Shown piece after piece: positions 37,001-46,748 of a DNA stretch of 64,000 bases. The stretch is from Vibrio tarriae (GTDB lineage: Bacteria > Pseudomonadota > Gammaproteobacteria > Enterobacterales > Vibrionaceae). The stretch covers positions 434,001 through 498,000 of the forward strand of contig NZ_CP022353.1 of assembly GCF_002216685.1 (NCBI RefSeq), read 5' to 3'. Made by a program: the position numbers and the translations under genes. Numbering within the stretch: the stretch's first letter is position 1; the number at the start of each line of letters is the position of its first letter. The notes below the pieces were generated by a model. That model was given only the letters and a program-made list of their open reading frames with translations, was not told where the DNA came from and ran no database searches.

Positions 37001-37033
37001 ATTGGGGGCCGATAATGTAGGCCCTCAATTTTT
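37001..37033 (+). terminator. Partial terminator (attenuator) between rpsB and tsf
   Basis: ATTGGGGGCC (37001-37010) pairs with GGCCCTCAAT (37020-37029) with one G-T pair, followed by TTTTT. It lies 32 bases before tsf. Read-through would set the S2 to EF-Ts ratio. Confidence 0.8.
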
Positions 37034-37064
37034 ACCCAATCCAGAATTAACTGAGGAATAGAGA

Positions 37065-37907
37065 ATGGCTGTTACTGCTGCTCTAGTAAAAGAACTGCGC
37101 GAGCGTACTGGCGCAGGTATGATGGAATGTAAGAAAGCCCTTGTTGAAACGAACGGTGACATCGAGCTGGCGATCGAAAACATGCGTAAGAGTGGTGCTG
37201 CTAAAGCTGCTAAAAAAGCTGGCAACATCGCTGCTGAAGGCACCATCATTATCAAAGAAGGCGAAGGCGTTGCGGCTCTGGTTGAAGTAAACTGCCAAAC
37301 TGACTTCGTAGCAAAAGACGGCAGCTTCGTAGCATTTGCTAACCAAGTTGCTGACGCTGCTGTTGCTTCTAAAGCCTCTGTAGAAGAACTACAAGCGCAA
37401 TTCGAAGAAGTTCGTGTTGCTCTAGTTGCGAAAATTGGTGAGAACATCAACATCCGTCGCGTTCAGTACGTTGAAGGCGCAACTCTGGCTACTTACCGTC
37501 ACGGCGATCGTATCGGTGTAGTAGTTGCAGGTTCTACTGACGCAGAAACTCTGAAGCACGTTGCAATGCACGTTGCTGCTTCTCGTCCAGAATTCCTGAC
37601 TCCAGACGACGTTCCAGCTGAAGTTGTTGCCAAAGAGCGTGAAGTTCAAGTTGGCATCGCAATGAACGAAGGCAAGCCAAAAGAAATCGCAGAGAAAATG
37701 GTTGAAGGCCGTATGAAGAAATTCACTGGCGAAGTTTCTCTGACTGGTCAGCCATTCGTAATGGAACCAAAGAAAACTGTTGGCGAAATTCTGGCGGAGA
37801 AAGGCGTAGCTGTAACTGCGTTCGTTCGTCTTGAAGTAGGTGAAGGCATCGAAAAACAAGAAGGCCTGAGCTTTGCTGAAGAAGTAGCACTGGTGCAAAA
37901 GGGTTAA
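37065..37907 (+). CDS. tsf: Translation elongation factor Ts
   Basis: This 280-residue guanine-nucleotide exchange factor acts on EF-Tu. The N-terminal UBA-like domain shows [21 protein letters not shown], and the core shows [14 protein letters not shown] and [15 protein letters not shown]. The C-terminal half repeats the core fold with [18 protein letters not shown] near the end. TGAGGAATAGAG precedes the ATG. It is the second gene of rpsB-tsf and ends at a terminator. Confidence 0.98.
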   Translation: MAVTAALVKELRERTGAGMMECKKALVETNGDIELAIENMRKSGAAKAAKKAGNIAAEGTIIIKEGEGVAALVEVNCQTDFVAKDGSFVAFANQVADAAVASKASVEELQAQFEEVRVALVAKIGENINIRRVQYVEGATLATYRHGDRIGVVVAGSTDAETLKHVAMHVAASRPEFLTPDDVPAEVVAKEREVQVGIAMNEGKPKEIAEKMVEGRMKKFTGEVSLTGQPFVMEPKKTVGEILAEKGVAVTAFVRLEVGEGIEKQEGLSFAEEVALVQKG

Positions 37908-37926
37908 TCCTAGCGCGATTGCTCAG

Positions 37927-37957
37927 AAAAAGACCGTGGCCATGGCTGCGGTCTTTT
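37927..37957 (+). terminator. Terminator after tsf
   Basis: AAAAGACCG and CGGTCTTTT form the stem around an inner TGGCCATGGCTG. It is followed by about 130 bases that should hold the pyrH promoter. Confidence 0.85.
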
Positions 37958-38094
37958 CACGATTAAGGTGTTGATTCGTTAAATATTGAATATTAAAGCG
38001 TCGATTTGATTAACCGTGATGAATGGATTTTAGCCTAGCACTCAAATCTATCCATGACTGTTAATCCTCAACTCTCTTTGGAAGGTAAACTCCC

Positions 38095-38826
38095 ATGACT
38101 ACGAACCCTAAACCAGCTTATCAACGTATTCTGTTAAAACTAAGTGGTGAAGCGCTACAAGGCTCTGAAGGTTTTGGTATTGATCCTACGGTACTTGAAC
38201 GTATGGCTCAGGAAGTAAAAGAACTGGTTGAGCTGGGCGTACAAGTGGGTGTAGTGATTGGTGGGGGCAACCTGTTCCGTGGTGCTGGTCTTGCTAAAGC
38301 AGGCATGAACCGTGTAGTGGGTGACCACATGGGGATGTTGGCAACCGTGATGAACGGCTTGGCAATGCGTGATGCGTTGCATCGTGCTTATGTGAATGCT
38401 CGCCTGATGTCTGCTATCCCGCTAAATGGTGTGTGTGACGATTACAGCTGGTCTGATGCGATTCGTGAATTACGTCAAGGCCGAGTGGTGATTTTCGCTG
38501 CGGGTACTGGCAATCCTTTCTTTACTACGGATTCGGCTGCGTGTCTGCGTGGTATTGAAATTGAAGCGGACGTGGTTCTCAAAGCGACCAAAGTAGATGG
38601 TGTTTACAGCGCTGACCCGGTAGCCAACCCAGAAGCACAACTGTATGATAAGCTGACTTACAACGATGTGCTTGAGAAAGAGCTGAAAGTGATGGATTTG
38701 GCGGCGTTTACTCTAGCTCGTGACCATAAAATGCCAATTCGTGTATTTAACATGAACAAACCTGGCGCACTTCGTCGCGTCGTTATGGGTGAAACTGAAG
38801 GTACGCTGATCAGTGACGTGCAGTGA
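38095..38826 (+). CDS. pyrH: Uridylate kinase
   Basis: This 243-residue bacterial UMP kinase of the amino-acid-kinase fold makes UDP from UMP and ATP and is allosterically controlled by GTP and UTP. Blocks: [73 protein letters not shown], and [13 protein letters not shown]. It precedes frr, the usual tsf-pyrH-frr order. TTGGAAGGTAAACTCCC contains its ribosome site. Confidence 0.97.
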   Translation: MTTNPKPAYQRILLKLSGEALQGSEGFGIDPTVLERMAQEVKELVELGVQVGVVIGGGNLFRGAGLAKAGMNRVVGDHMGMLATVMNGLAMRDALHRAYVNARLMSAIPLNGVCDDYSWSDAIRELRQGRVVIFAAGTGNPFFTTDSAACLRGIEIEADVVLKATKVDGVYSADPVANPEAQLYDKLTYNDVLEKELKVMDLAAFTLARDHKMPIRVFNMNKPGALRRVVMGETEGTLISDVQ

Positions 38827-38879
38827 TCCGTCTGTCAACGAAACGCTCTCGAAACGAAAACAAGAATTAAGGTGATATT

Positions 38880-39437
38880 GTGATTAATGAGATCAAAAAA
38901 GATGCGCAAGAGCGTATGGAGAAAAGTGTTGAAGCACTGAAAAATGGCCTGTCTAAGATCCGTACTGGCCGTGCTCACCCAAGTCTGCTGACGGGTATTT
39001 CAGTTGACTACTACGGCGCTCCAACTCCACTTAATCAGGTTGCTAACGTGATTGCAGAAGATGCACGTACGCTAGCGATCACCGTGTTTGATCGCGAATT
39101 AACTCAAAAAGTTGAAAAAGCGATCCTGATGTCTGATCTGGGTCTTAACCCAATGTCAGCTGGCACCATTATCCGCGTTCCACTGCCACCGCTCACCGAA
39201 GAACGTCGCCGTGATCTGGTGAAAATCGTGCGTGGTGAAGCAGAAGGTGGTCGTGTTGCGGTACGTAACATCCGTCGCGATGCGAACAATGATCTGAAAG
39301 CGCTACTGAAAGACAAAGAGATTTCAGAAGACGATGAACGCCGTGCACAAGAAGAGATTCAAAAGCTGACCGATGCGGCAGTGAAGAAGATTGATGATGT
39401 GCTTGCTGCAAAAGAAAAAGAGTTGATGGAAGTTTAA
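38880..39437 (+). CDS. frr: Ribosome recycling factor
   Basis: This 185-residue factor splits post-termination ribosomes with EF-G. Sequence features: the three-helix-bundle pattern [46 protein letters not shown], and [22 protein letters not shown]. It starts with GTG (38880), preceded by TTAAGGTGAT, as E. coli frr also does. It is followed by a strong terminator before uppS. Confidence 0.97.
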
Positions 39438-39458
39438 TCCACTGACTTGGTGAACAAA

Positions 39459-39487
39459 ACGCTGTGCTCGCAGCACAGCGTTTTTTT
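39459..39487 (+). terminator. Terminator after frr
   Basis: AACGCTGTGCT and AGCACAGCGTT form an eleven-base stem with a CGC loop and a seven-base T run. Confidence 0.93.
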
Positions 39488-39528
39488 ATGCTACTCTTGC
39501 GCCTCTTTGATTGTTCGTTGTGTTTCTT

Positions 39529-40281
39529 ATGCAAAATCTATCTCTTTCCCAAGATGTATTGCCTAAACATATTGCCGTCATTATGGATGGTAATGGTCGT
39601 TGGGCGAAAGCGCAGGGAAAACCGCGTGTGTTCGGCCATAAAAATGGTGTGGCTGCGGTACGAAAAACCATCTCTACTTCTGCTCGCCTTGGCATTAAAG
39701 CTGTGACTCTGTTTGCTTTTAGCAGCGAGAACTGGCGTCGTCCGGAAGAAGAAGTCGGCGTGTTGATGGAACTCTTTATGACTGTTCTTTCAACCGAAAT
39801 TAAGAAATTGCATAAAAACAATCTGCGTTTGCGAGTGATCGGTGATAAAAGCCGCTTTAGTGAGCGTCTGCAAACGAAAATCGCGCAAGCGGAGCAGTTA
39901 ACCGCCAGCAATACCGGCATGGTGGTCAATATCGCTGCGAACTACGGTGGACAGTGGGATATCTTGCAAGCTACTCAAGCATTGGCTGAAAAGGTTACCC
40001 AAGGTGAACTGCAACCATCGGACATCGATGAAGCCGTATTTAAGCAGCATTTGACTATGGCTGATCTGCCGGATGTGGATTTGTTGATCCGCACCAGTGG
40101 AGAGTGCCGTATTAGTAATTTTATGCTTTGGCAACTTGCCTATGCAGAAATGTATTTCACTCCAGTCTTCTGGCCTGAGTTCGATGAAAACTGCCTGATT
40201 GAAGCAGTGACTTGGTTTGTTAATCGTGAGCGCCGTTTTGGCTGTACTGGTGAACAAATCAAGGCATTGATGGAAAACTGA
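39529..40281 (+). CDS. uppS: Undecaprenyl diphosphate synthase
   Basis: This 250-residue cis-prenyltransferase makes C55 undecaprenyl diphosphate, the lipid carrier for peptidoglycan and O-antigen. Blocks: [27 protein letters not shown] (catalytic Asp in MDGNGRWA), [14 protein letters not shown], and [28 protein letters not shown]. The C-terminal signature has [13 protein letters not shown] where SGExRxSNFLLWQ is usual. ATG 39529 is chosen on family length. It starts the uppS-cdsA-dxr-rseP-bamA envelope run. Confidence 0.96.
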   Translation: MQNLSLSQDVLPKHIAVIMDGNGRWAKAQGKPRVFGHKNGVAAVRKTISTSARLGIKAVTLFAFSSENWRRPEEEVGVLMELFMTVLSTEIKKLHKNNLRLRVIGDKSRFSERLQTKIAQAEQLTASNTGMVVNIAANYGGQWDILQATQALAEKVTQGELQPSDIDEAVFKQHLTMADLPDVDLLIRTSGECRISNFMLWQLAYAEMYFTPVFWPEFDENCLIEAVTWFVNRERRFGCTGEQIKALMEN

Positions 40282-40298
40282 ATATAGGACTTCTCAAT

Positions 40299-41141
40299 TT
40301 GAAGCAGCGAATCATTACAGCGCTTATTCTGGCGCCTTTGGTGATCCTTGGTATCCTTTATCTGCCTTTTGCTTGGTTTATGTTGGCACTCGCAGTAGTG
40401 ACCTTACTCGGATTCTGGGAATGGACTCAGTTCGTTAACCAACCATCACGCATGTTAGCCATGATTCCCGCCTTATTGGTTGGCGGTGTCAGTGTCGCTT
40501 TGATCGACTTTCAATTTCCGGCTATCAGCAATATGAATACGGCGCATTTTATTGTGCTGGGTATCGGTAGCCTTTGGTGGCTCGTCTCAAGTGGACTGGC
40601 GATCACTTATCCGCGCTCGCGTCCATTATGGGAGCACTCCAGCACTGTTCGCCACCTGTTTGGCCTATTTACTCTGCTGCCTTTCTTTTGGAGTGTGTTG
40701 TTCTTACGCGCCGATACTTACCTTTCCGATCCTCTTTATGGCGCGAAATTAGTTCTCTTCGTCTGTTTTCTGGTCTGGGCCGCAGACAGCGGTGCCTATT
40801 TTGTGGGAAAAAGCTTAGGTAAACACAAAATGGCGCCTGCAGTCAGCCCGAATAAAACGATAGAAGGGTTGGTCGGTGGCATCGTCACCGCCATGTTGGT
40901 TGGTTATTGGGTAGCAGAGTGGTTTGGTATTCAATTTAGCTCTATGCCTGTCATGCTGCTGATCATCTTATTGACTGTGGTGATTTCGGTTTTAGGAGAT
41001 TTGGTCGAGAGCATGTTTAAACGTGTTTCTGGGATCAAAGACAGCAGCAATATAATTCCTGGGCACGGCGGCATTCTGGATCGGATTGATAGCCTAACGG
41101 CCGCTTTCCCTGTGTTCGCTCTTCTCTATTTCTTGTTCTAA
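40299..41141 (+). CDS. cdsA: Phosphatidate cytidylyltransferase
   Basis: This 280-residue polytopic inner-membrane enzyme makes CDP-diacylglycerol from CTP and phosphatidic acid, the branch point of phospholipid synthesis. The family signature SVLGDLVESMFKRVSGIKDSSNIIPGHGGILDRIDS stands near the C-terminus, in two blocks: SVLGDLVESMFKR and KDSSNIIPGHGGILDRIDSL. The start is a TTG (40299) with TAGGACT upstream, giving MKQRIITALILAPLVILG; no ATG fits better. It is 17 bases downstream of uppS. Confidence 0.94.
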   Translation: MKQRIITALILAPLVILGILYLPFAWFMLALAVVTLLGFWEWTQFVNQPSRMLAMIPALLVGGVSVALIDFQFPAISNMNTAHFIVLGIGSLWWLVSSGLAITYPRSRPLWEHSSTVRHLFGLFTLLPFFWSVLFLRADTYLSDPLYGAKLVLFVCFLVWAADSGAYFVGKSLGKHKMAPAVSPNKTIEGLVGGIVTAMLVGYWVAEWFGIQFSSMPVMLLIILLTVVISVLGDLVESMFKRVSGIKDSSNIIPGHGGILDRIDSLTAAFPVFALLYFLF

Positions 41142-41189
41142 TACTCAGGCTGCTTAGGCGGCCTGATGTGAATAACAGCGATCTTCACT

Positions 41190-42398
41190 ATGCGTAAACT
41201 AACCATTTTAGGTGCCACTGGTTCGATTGGAGCCAGCACCCTTAAGGTGATAGCCCAAAATCCACAGCAGTTTTCTATTGTTGCGTTAGTGGCTGGGGTC
41301 AACGTAGCCAAAATGTACCAGCTATGCCAACAGTGGCAGCCGAAATATGCCGTTATGGCAACGGCATCAGCAGCATCTGAGCTGCAAGGCTTGCTCAAAA
41401 GCCAAACGATGGCGACCGAAGTACTGTACGGCGAAGAGGCGATGTGCCAAGTCGCGGCGCTGGATGATGTGGATACCGTGATGGCGGCCATTGTTGGGGC
41501 CGCAGGTTTGTTACCCACCATGGCGGCGGTGAAAGCGGGTAAGCGTGTGTTACTTGCCAATAAAGAAGCATTGGTCATGTCGGGACAGCTATTTATTGAT
41601 GCTGTCGCACAATCTGGCGCTGAATTAATGCCCGTGGATAGTGAACACAACGCGATTTTCCAATGTCTGCCGACTGAAATCCAAACTCAGTTGGGGCGCT
41701 GTGATTTATCTCAACACGGTATCGACCATATTTTGCTCACGGGCTCAGGCGGCCCTTTTCGCTATAGCGACCTTGCGACCTTAGATAGCGTGACTCCTGA
41801 GCAGGCGATTGCTCATCCAAACTGGTCAATGGGACCGAAAATTTCGGTTGATTCCGCGACCATGATGAACAAAGGCCTCGAATACATTGAAGCTAAATGG
41901 CTATTTAACACGTCACGTGAACAGCTCAAAGTGCTCATCCATCCTCAGTCGGTGATCCACTCTATGGTGCAATACCAAGATGGTTCGGTGATTGCTCAGT
42001 TGGGTGAGCCGGATATGGCAACGCCAATCTCCTATGCCATGGCTTATCCTGAGCGAGTGACCGCAGGAGTGCCTGCACTCGATTTTACGCGTCTGCAGCA
42101 ACTGACCTTTATGGAGGTCGATTTTGCGCGCTACCCGTGCTTGCAATTAGCCATGGATGCGTGTTTCCTCGGCCAACATGCGACAACCTCGCTCAATGCA
42201 GCCAATGAAGTGGCCGTTGACGCGTTTTTAAAGCGGAAAATACGGTTTACTGACATTGCACTCATCAATGATCAAGTATTGTCCAAGGTCTGTGCGACCA
42301 ACACCCAGTTACATTGCCGTGACTTGGAAAGCCTGCTTGAGCTAGATACAATGGCTCGGCATTTTGCCCATCAAGTACTCAAAGAGCGCCAAGCATGA
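41190..42398 (+). CDS. dxr: 1-deoxy-D-xylulose 5-phosphate reductoisomerase
   Basis: This 402-residue enzyme catalyses the committed step of the MEP isoprenoid pathway and is the fosmidomycin target. NADPH motif: [19 protein letters not shown]. Catalytic and metal residues are in [28 protein letters not shown], and GSGGPFR, then [17 protein letters not shown]. The C-terminal helical domain starts near 310. It overlaps rseP by four bases (ATGA), so translation of the two is coupled. Confidence 0.97.
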   Translation: MRKLTILGATGSIGASTLKVIAQNPQQFSIVALVAGVNVAKMYQLCQQWQPKYAVMATASAASELQGLLKSQTMATEVLYGEEAMCQVAALDDVDTVMAAIVGAAGLLPTMAAVKAGKRVLLANKEALVMSGQLFIDAVAQSGAELMPVDSEHNAIFQCLPTEIQTQLGRCDLSQHGIDHILLTGSGGPFRYSDLATLDSVTPEQAIAHPNWSMGPKISVDSATMMNKGLEYIEAKWLFNTSREQLKVLIHPQSVIHSMVQYQDGSVIAQLGEPDMATPISYAMAYPERVTAGVPALDFTRLQQLTFMEVDFARYPCLQLAMDACFLGQHATTSLNAANEVAVDAFLKRKIRFTDIALINDQVLSKVCATNTQLHCRDLESLLELDTMARHFAHQVLKERQA

Positions 42399-43752
42399 CC
42401 GACATATTGTGGAACTTTATCGCCTTCATCATTGCGCTGGGCATTCTCGTCGCAGTGCATGAGTTCGGACACTTCTGGGTTGCCAGACGTTGCGGTGTGA
42501 AAGTTGAGAAATTTTCTATCGGTTTTGGGAAATCGATTTGGAAACGCGTCGGCCATGACGGTACAGAATATTCGATATCAATGATCCCACTCGGTGGTTA
42601 CGTCAAAATGCTCGATGGACGTGTGGATGATGTTCCCGCCGAACAGCAAGCCATGGCGTTTGATAAGCAGTCACTCTGGAAACGTTCTGCCATTGTGAGT
42701 GCGGGCCCCATTTTTAACTTCCTCTTCGCAATCTTTGCCTATTGGCTGGTGTTTATGATCGGCGTACCAGCGGTCAAACCTGTGATTGGCGAAGTGACAC
42801 CTTACTCGATTGCGGCTCAAGCGGGCCTTGAACCGGGTATGGAGATCAAAGCGGTTTCTGGCGTGAATACTCCCGACTGGGAATCGGTCAACATGGGCTT
42901 AATTGGTCATATTGGCGATGACAGTATGACGATCACCGTCTCCTCAGCCGAAGGGGTGGGATTGAATGAAATTAAGACAATAAATCTGCGTGATTGGAAC
43001 TTTGACCCAGAAACAGAGTCTGCTATGGGGCGCTTGGCTTTAAACCTTTTACCCCTGAGATTTCCAATCAGCTGACCAATGTTTCTGCGCAAGGCGCTGG
43101 TGAGCGTGCGGGTTTACAAGTCGGTGATACCGTGTTGCAAATCAATGGACAAGCGGTTGAGTCTTGGCAACAAGTGGTCAATGCAATTCAAAGCCATCCT
43201 AACGCGCCTATCGCTGTTGTGGTTGAGCGAGCAGGGCAGCAAGTTGAACTCACTTTGATTCCCGACAGCCGTGAGCTTTCGCAAGGAAAAGTGATTGGTT
43301 TTGCGGGAATCGCACCAAAAGTCGCAGAATGGCCGCAAAACTATCGATTTGAATTGCAATTTGGTGTATTTGAGTCGCTTGGTAAAGCGGTTGAAAAAAG
43401 CGGACAAGTGATTGACCTGACGGTCAGCATGTTGAAAAAACTGTTGGTGGGCGATGTTGGGTTGAATAATCTCAGTGGTCCCATTTCGATAGCTAAAGGC
43501 GCAGGAACAACGGCTGACTACGGTTTTGTGTACTTTTTAGGCTTTTTGGCTCTGATCAGTATTAACCTTGGCATTATCAACTTGGTGCCACTGCCGATGC
43601 TGGATGGTGGTCATCTGTTGTTTTTCATGATTGAAGCGGTGATCCGTCGCCCTGTTCCGGAAAAGGTGCAGGAAATGGGTTACCGGATTGGTGGTGCCAT
43701 CATTTTCTCTTTAATGGCCGTTGCAATCTTTAACGATTTTACTCGCCTGTGA
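42395..43752 (+). pseudogene. rseP: RseP site-2 metalloprotease, frameshifted
   Basis: The inner-membrane S2P zinc protease RseP (YaeL) cuts RseA to release sigma-E, and TcpP in V. cholerae. Residues 1-210 are normal: HEFGH at 22-26, IPLGGYVKMLDGR, SAGPIFNFLFA and the first PDZ domain. At 43027-43030 a run of four G replaces the expected five. The frame then shifts and stops at TGA 43073-43075, a 226-residue product. Restoring one G gives an uninterrupted 452-residue protein whose second half has PDZ2 and LVPLPMLDGGHLLFFMIEAV. The second fragment alone is open from 43132 (TTG). The truncated product lacks the Asp metal ligand, so it should be inactive unless this is a sequencing error. Confidence 0.9.
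42996..43024 (+). promoter_or_regulatory. Possible sigma-E promoter inside rseP for bamA-skp
   Basis: GGAACTT (42996-43002), a 16-base spacer and TCTGCT (43019-43024) match the sigma-E pattern GGAACTT-N16-TCTGA. In enterobacteria bamA-skp is transcribed from sigma-E promoters embedded near rseP. It is 777 bases upstream of bamA, so the match could be chance within coding sequence. Confidence 0.35.
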
Positions 43753-43800
43753 TTGATAAACATTAGGCAAGAGTTGCAGTAAGGAAGAACTCAAAACAAT

Positions 43801-46215
43801 ATGGCGATGAAACAGATTCTGCTCGCAACACTGCTTGCCACGAGCGTGTCGGCGAATGGTGCCGAAAAATTTGTGGTACAGGATATTCAAATTGATGGCC
43901 TGCAAAGGGTCGCTTTGGGTGCGGCGTTGCTGAAAATGCCCGTTCGAGTCGGCGACAGTGTCGATTCGCAAGATGTCGCGAACATCATCAAAGCGCTCTA
44001 TTCCTCAGGTAACTTTGAGGATGTCAAAGTATTGCGCGATGGCAATACCTTGATGGTGCAGGTTAAAGAGCGCCCGACCATTGCGAGCGTGTCGTTTTCT
44101 GGCAACAAAGCGATCAAAGAGGAGCAACTCAAGCAAAACTTGGATGCTTCGAGCATCCGAGTTGGCGAAGCCTTGGATCGCACGACACTCAGCAATATTG
44201 AAAAAGGCTTAGAGGATTTTTACTACAGTGTGGGTAAATACAACGCGACCGTGAAATCGGTGGTAACCCCATTACCGCGCAACCGTGCTGACCTTAAGTT
44301 TGTCTTTACTGAGGGCGTTTCCGCTAAGATCCAACAGATCAACTTTATCGGTAACCAAGTGTTTAGCGATGAAGAGTTGCTGTCGCGTTTTAACCTCAAC
44401 GTTGATGTCGCATGGTGGAACTTCCTTGCCGATGATAAGTACAAGAAGCAAGTGCTGGCTGGCGATATTGAAGCGCTGCGCACTTACTATCTGGATCGCG
44501 GTTATCTGAAATTTCAGGTTGATAGCACACAAGTGGCCATCTCTCCCGATAAAAAAGGCGTGTACATTACGCTCAACCTGAATGAGGGCGAGCCGTATAC
44601 TGTGAGCAAAGTGCAGTTTCGTGGCGAATTGATGGGCAAAGAGGCGGAGTTTACTTCCCTCATCCCATTTGAAATCAGCGAAACCTATAACGGTTCTGCG
44701 GTGACTAGACTTGAAGAGAGTGTTAAGAAAGTGCTTGGGGAATCTGGCTATGCCTATCCACAAGTACGTACCATTCCTGAATTTGATGACGAAAAGCAGC
44801 AAGTGTCACTGGTGGTTCATGTCGAAGCTGGCAAACGTGTCTATGTCCGTGACATACGTTTTGTCGGTAACAACAGCACTCGTGATGAAGTCTTGCGCCG
44901 TGAAATGCGCCAGATGGAAGGCTCTTGGCTCAACTCAAAAGACATCGAAACCGGTAAGACTCGTCTCAATCGTTTAGGTTTTTTTGAAACGGTAGAAGTA
45001 CAAACGGTACGTGTGCCGGGCAGTGAAGACCAAGTGGATCTCGTCTACAGCGTAAAAGAGGCGAACTCAGGCAGTGTCAACTTCGGTGTCGGTTATGGTA
45101 CTGAGTCAGGGGTGAGCTTCCAAGTCGGTCTGCAACAAGATAACTTTTTAGGTACAGGTAACCGCGTTGGCGTAAACGCCATGATTAACGATTATCAGAA
45201 AAACCTGACGTTGGAATATCGCGACCCTTACTGGAACCTCGATGGTGTCAGCTTGGGTGGTAAAGTTTTCTATAACCAGTTTGAAGCTTCTGAAGCGGGT
45301 ATTGTTGACTATACCAACGAAAGTTACGGAACCAGTTTGACTTGGGGTTTCCCATTTGATGAGTTGAACCGTTTTGAGTTTGGTGTCGGTTATACCCACA
45401 ACAAGATCGGTAACTTAACGCCTTATCTGCAAGTGGAGAACTTCCTCGCAGCGCAGGCGAGTAACATCGATTCTGGCGGTAACTTGTTGACCGATGACTT
45501 CGATATCAGCCTATCTTGGACTCGTAATAACCTCAATAATAGTTATTTCCCGACGGCGGGTAACCATCAGCGTGCTTTCTACAAAATGACAGTACCTGGG
45601 TCGGATGCGCAGTACTTTAAATTGCAATACGATGTCCGTCAGTATTTCCCTTTGACCAAGAAACATGAGTTTTCCTTACTGCTACGCGGTCGTTTAGGTT
45701 ACGGGAATGGTTATGGTCAAACCGATGGAAAAGATAACTTGTTCCCGTTTTATGAGAACTTCTATGCGGGCGGATTTACCTCATTACGTGGTTTTGGGTC
45801 AAACTCAGCAGGTCCTAAAGCGGTGTACCGAGACTACTCGGGTTCGAACAATGGCTCTGATACTGCCACCGATGACTCGGTGGGTGGTAACGCGATAGCG
45901 CTTGCCAGCGTGGAACTGATAGTACCGACGCCGTTTGCTTCAGAAGAGGCACGTAACCAAATTCGCACCAGTATCTTCTATGATATGGCGAGCGTGTGGG
46001 ATACCGAGTTTGATTATCGTTCTGGTGGTGCCGATTATGGTAACCAGTACTATTACGATTATTCAGATCCAACCAATTACCGCTCATCTTATGGTGTGGC
46101 GTTGCAGTGGGTGTCACCAATGGGACCACTGGTTTTCTCATTGGCTAAACCGATTAAAAAGTATGAGGGTGACGACGAAGAATTCTTCACCTTCACTATT
46201 GGAAGAACCTTCTAG
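43801..46215 (+). CDS. bamA: Outer membrane assembly factor BamA (Omp85)
   Basis: This 804-residue core subunit of the BAM complex folds beta-barrel proteins into the outer membrane. The signal peptide (about 20 residues: MAMKQILLATLLATSVSANG) is followed by five POTRA domains (EKFVVQDIQIDGLQRVALGAAL; later VRDIRFVGNNSTRDEVLRREMRQMEGSW as POTRA5) and a C-terminal 16-strand barrel. Loop 6 carries the conserved GFTSLRGFGSNSAGP (VRGF-like LRGF), and the protein ends in FTIGRTF with a terminal Phe. AAGGAAG precedes the ATG. skp follows 14 bases later. Confidence 0.97.
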   Translation: MAMKQILLATLLATSVSANGAEKFVVQDIQIDGLQRVALGAALLKMPVRVGDSVDSQDVANIIKALYSSGNFEDVKVLRDGNTLMVQVKERPTIASVSFSGNKAIKEEQLKQNLDASSIRVGEALDRTTLSNIEKGLEDFYYSVGKYNATVKSVVTPLPRNRADLKFVFTEGVSAKIQQINFIGNQVFSDEELLSRFNLNVDVAWWNFLADDKYKKQVLAGDIEALRTYYLDRGYLKFQVDSTQVAISPDKKGVYITLNLNEGEPYTVSKVQFRGELMGKEAEFTSLIPFEISETYNGSAVTRLEESVKKVLGESGYAYPQVRTIPEFDDEKQQVSLVVHVEAGKRVYVRDIRFVGNNSTRDEVLRREMRQMEGSWLNSKDIETGKTRLNRLGFFETVEVQTVRVPGSEDQVDLVYSVKEANSGSVNFGVGYGTESGVSFQVGLQQDNFLGTGNRVGVNAMINDYQKNLTLEYRDPYWNLDGVSLGGKVFYNQFEASEAGIVDYTNESYGTSLTWGFPFDELNRFEFGVGYTHNKIGNLTPYLQVENFLAAQASNIDSGGNLLTDDFDISLSWTRNNLNNSYFPTAGNHQRAFYKMTVPGSDAQYFKLQYDVRQYFPLTKKHEFSLLLRGRLGYGNGYGQTDGKDNLFPFYENFYAGGFTSLRGFGSNSAGPKAVYRDYSGSNNGSDTATDDSVGGNAIALASVELIVPTPFASEEARNQIRTSIFYDMASVWDTEFDYRSGGADYGNQYYYDYSDPTNYRSSYGVALQWVSPMGPLVFSLAKPIKKYEGDDEEFFTFTIGRTF

Positions 46216-46229
46216 GAGAGGAACATATT

Positions 46230-46739
46230 TTGAAAAACATGATGAAAGCAGCCAGCCTTGGTCTGATTATTCTTAGCTCATCAATGATGGCGAACGCGGC
46301 TGAAGCAGCGCAGAAAATTGGCTATATCAATACTGCGCAAGTGTTCCAAGCGCTGCCGCAGCGTGAAGTCGTTTTGCAAAAGCTGCAAGAAGAGTTCAAA
46401 GACAAAGGGGCTGAGCTACAATCGATTCAAGCGGATGCCAAAACCAAGATTGAAAAGCTTAAGCGTGATGGTCAATTGATGGGACAAGATGAAGTAGAGA
46501 AGCTGCGCATCGAAATCGGTCAATTAGACAGCAAATACAAGATCAAAGCGCAAGCGCTAGAGCAAGCTTCTGCTCGTCGTGAAGCTGAAGAGAAGCAAAA
46601 ACTGTTTAAAGTGATCCAAGATGCAGTGAAAAAAGTGGCAGAGAAAGAAGGCTACGACATCGTGCTAGACACGAGTTCAATGCAATACGGTAAGCCAGAA
46701 CACAATCTGTCTGAGAAAGTTATTAAAGCCATTAAATAA
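46230..46739 (+). CDS. skp: Periplasmic chaperone Skp/OmpH
   Basis: This 169-residue trimeric periplasmic chaperone carries unfolded outer-membrane proteins to BamA. A signal peptide (cleavage after ...SSSMMANA) precedes QKIGYINTAQVFQALPQREVV. The central region is a long charged coiled coil (KDKGAELQSIQADAKTKIEKL, QALEQASARREAEEKQKL) that forms the tentacles. The TTG at 46230 is chosen because AGGAGAGG lies eight bases upstream; ATG codons at 46239 and 46242 are alternatives. It lies between bamA and lpxD as in most gammaproteobacteria. Confidence 0.94.
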   Translation: MKNMMKAASLGLIILSSSMMANAAEAAQKIGYINTAQVFQALPQREVVLQKLQEEFKDKGAELQSIQADAKTKIEKLKRDGQLMGQDEVEKLRIEIGQLDSKYKIKAQALEQASARREAEEKQKLFKVIQDAVKKVAEKEGYDIVLDTSSMQYGKPEHNLSEKVIKAIK

Positions 46740-46748
46740 TCGAAAATT

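Noticed and set aside
43132..43752. Second half of rseP as an independent gene starting at TTG 43132
   Set aside because: It is in the +1 frame of rseP, has no ribosome site, and encodes PDZ2 and the LDG helix of the same protein. It is best read as the 3' part of a frameshifted gene.
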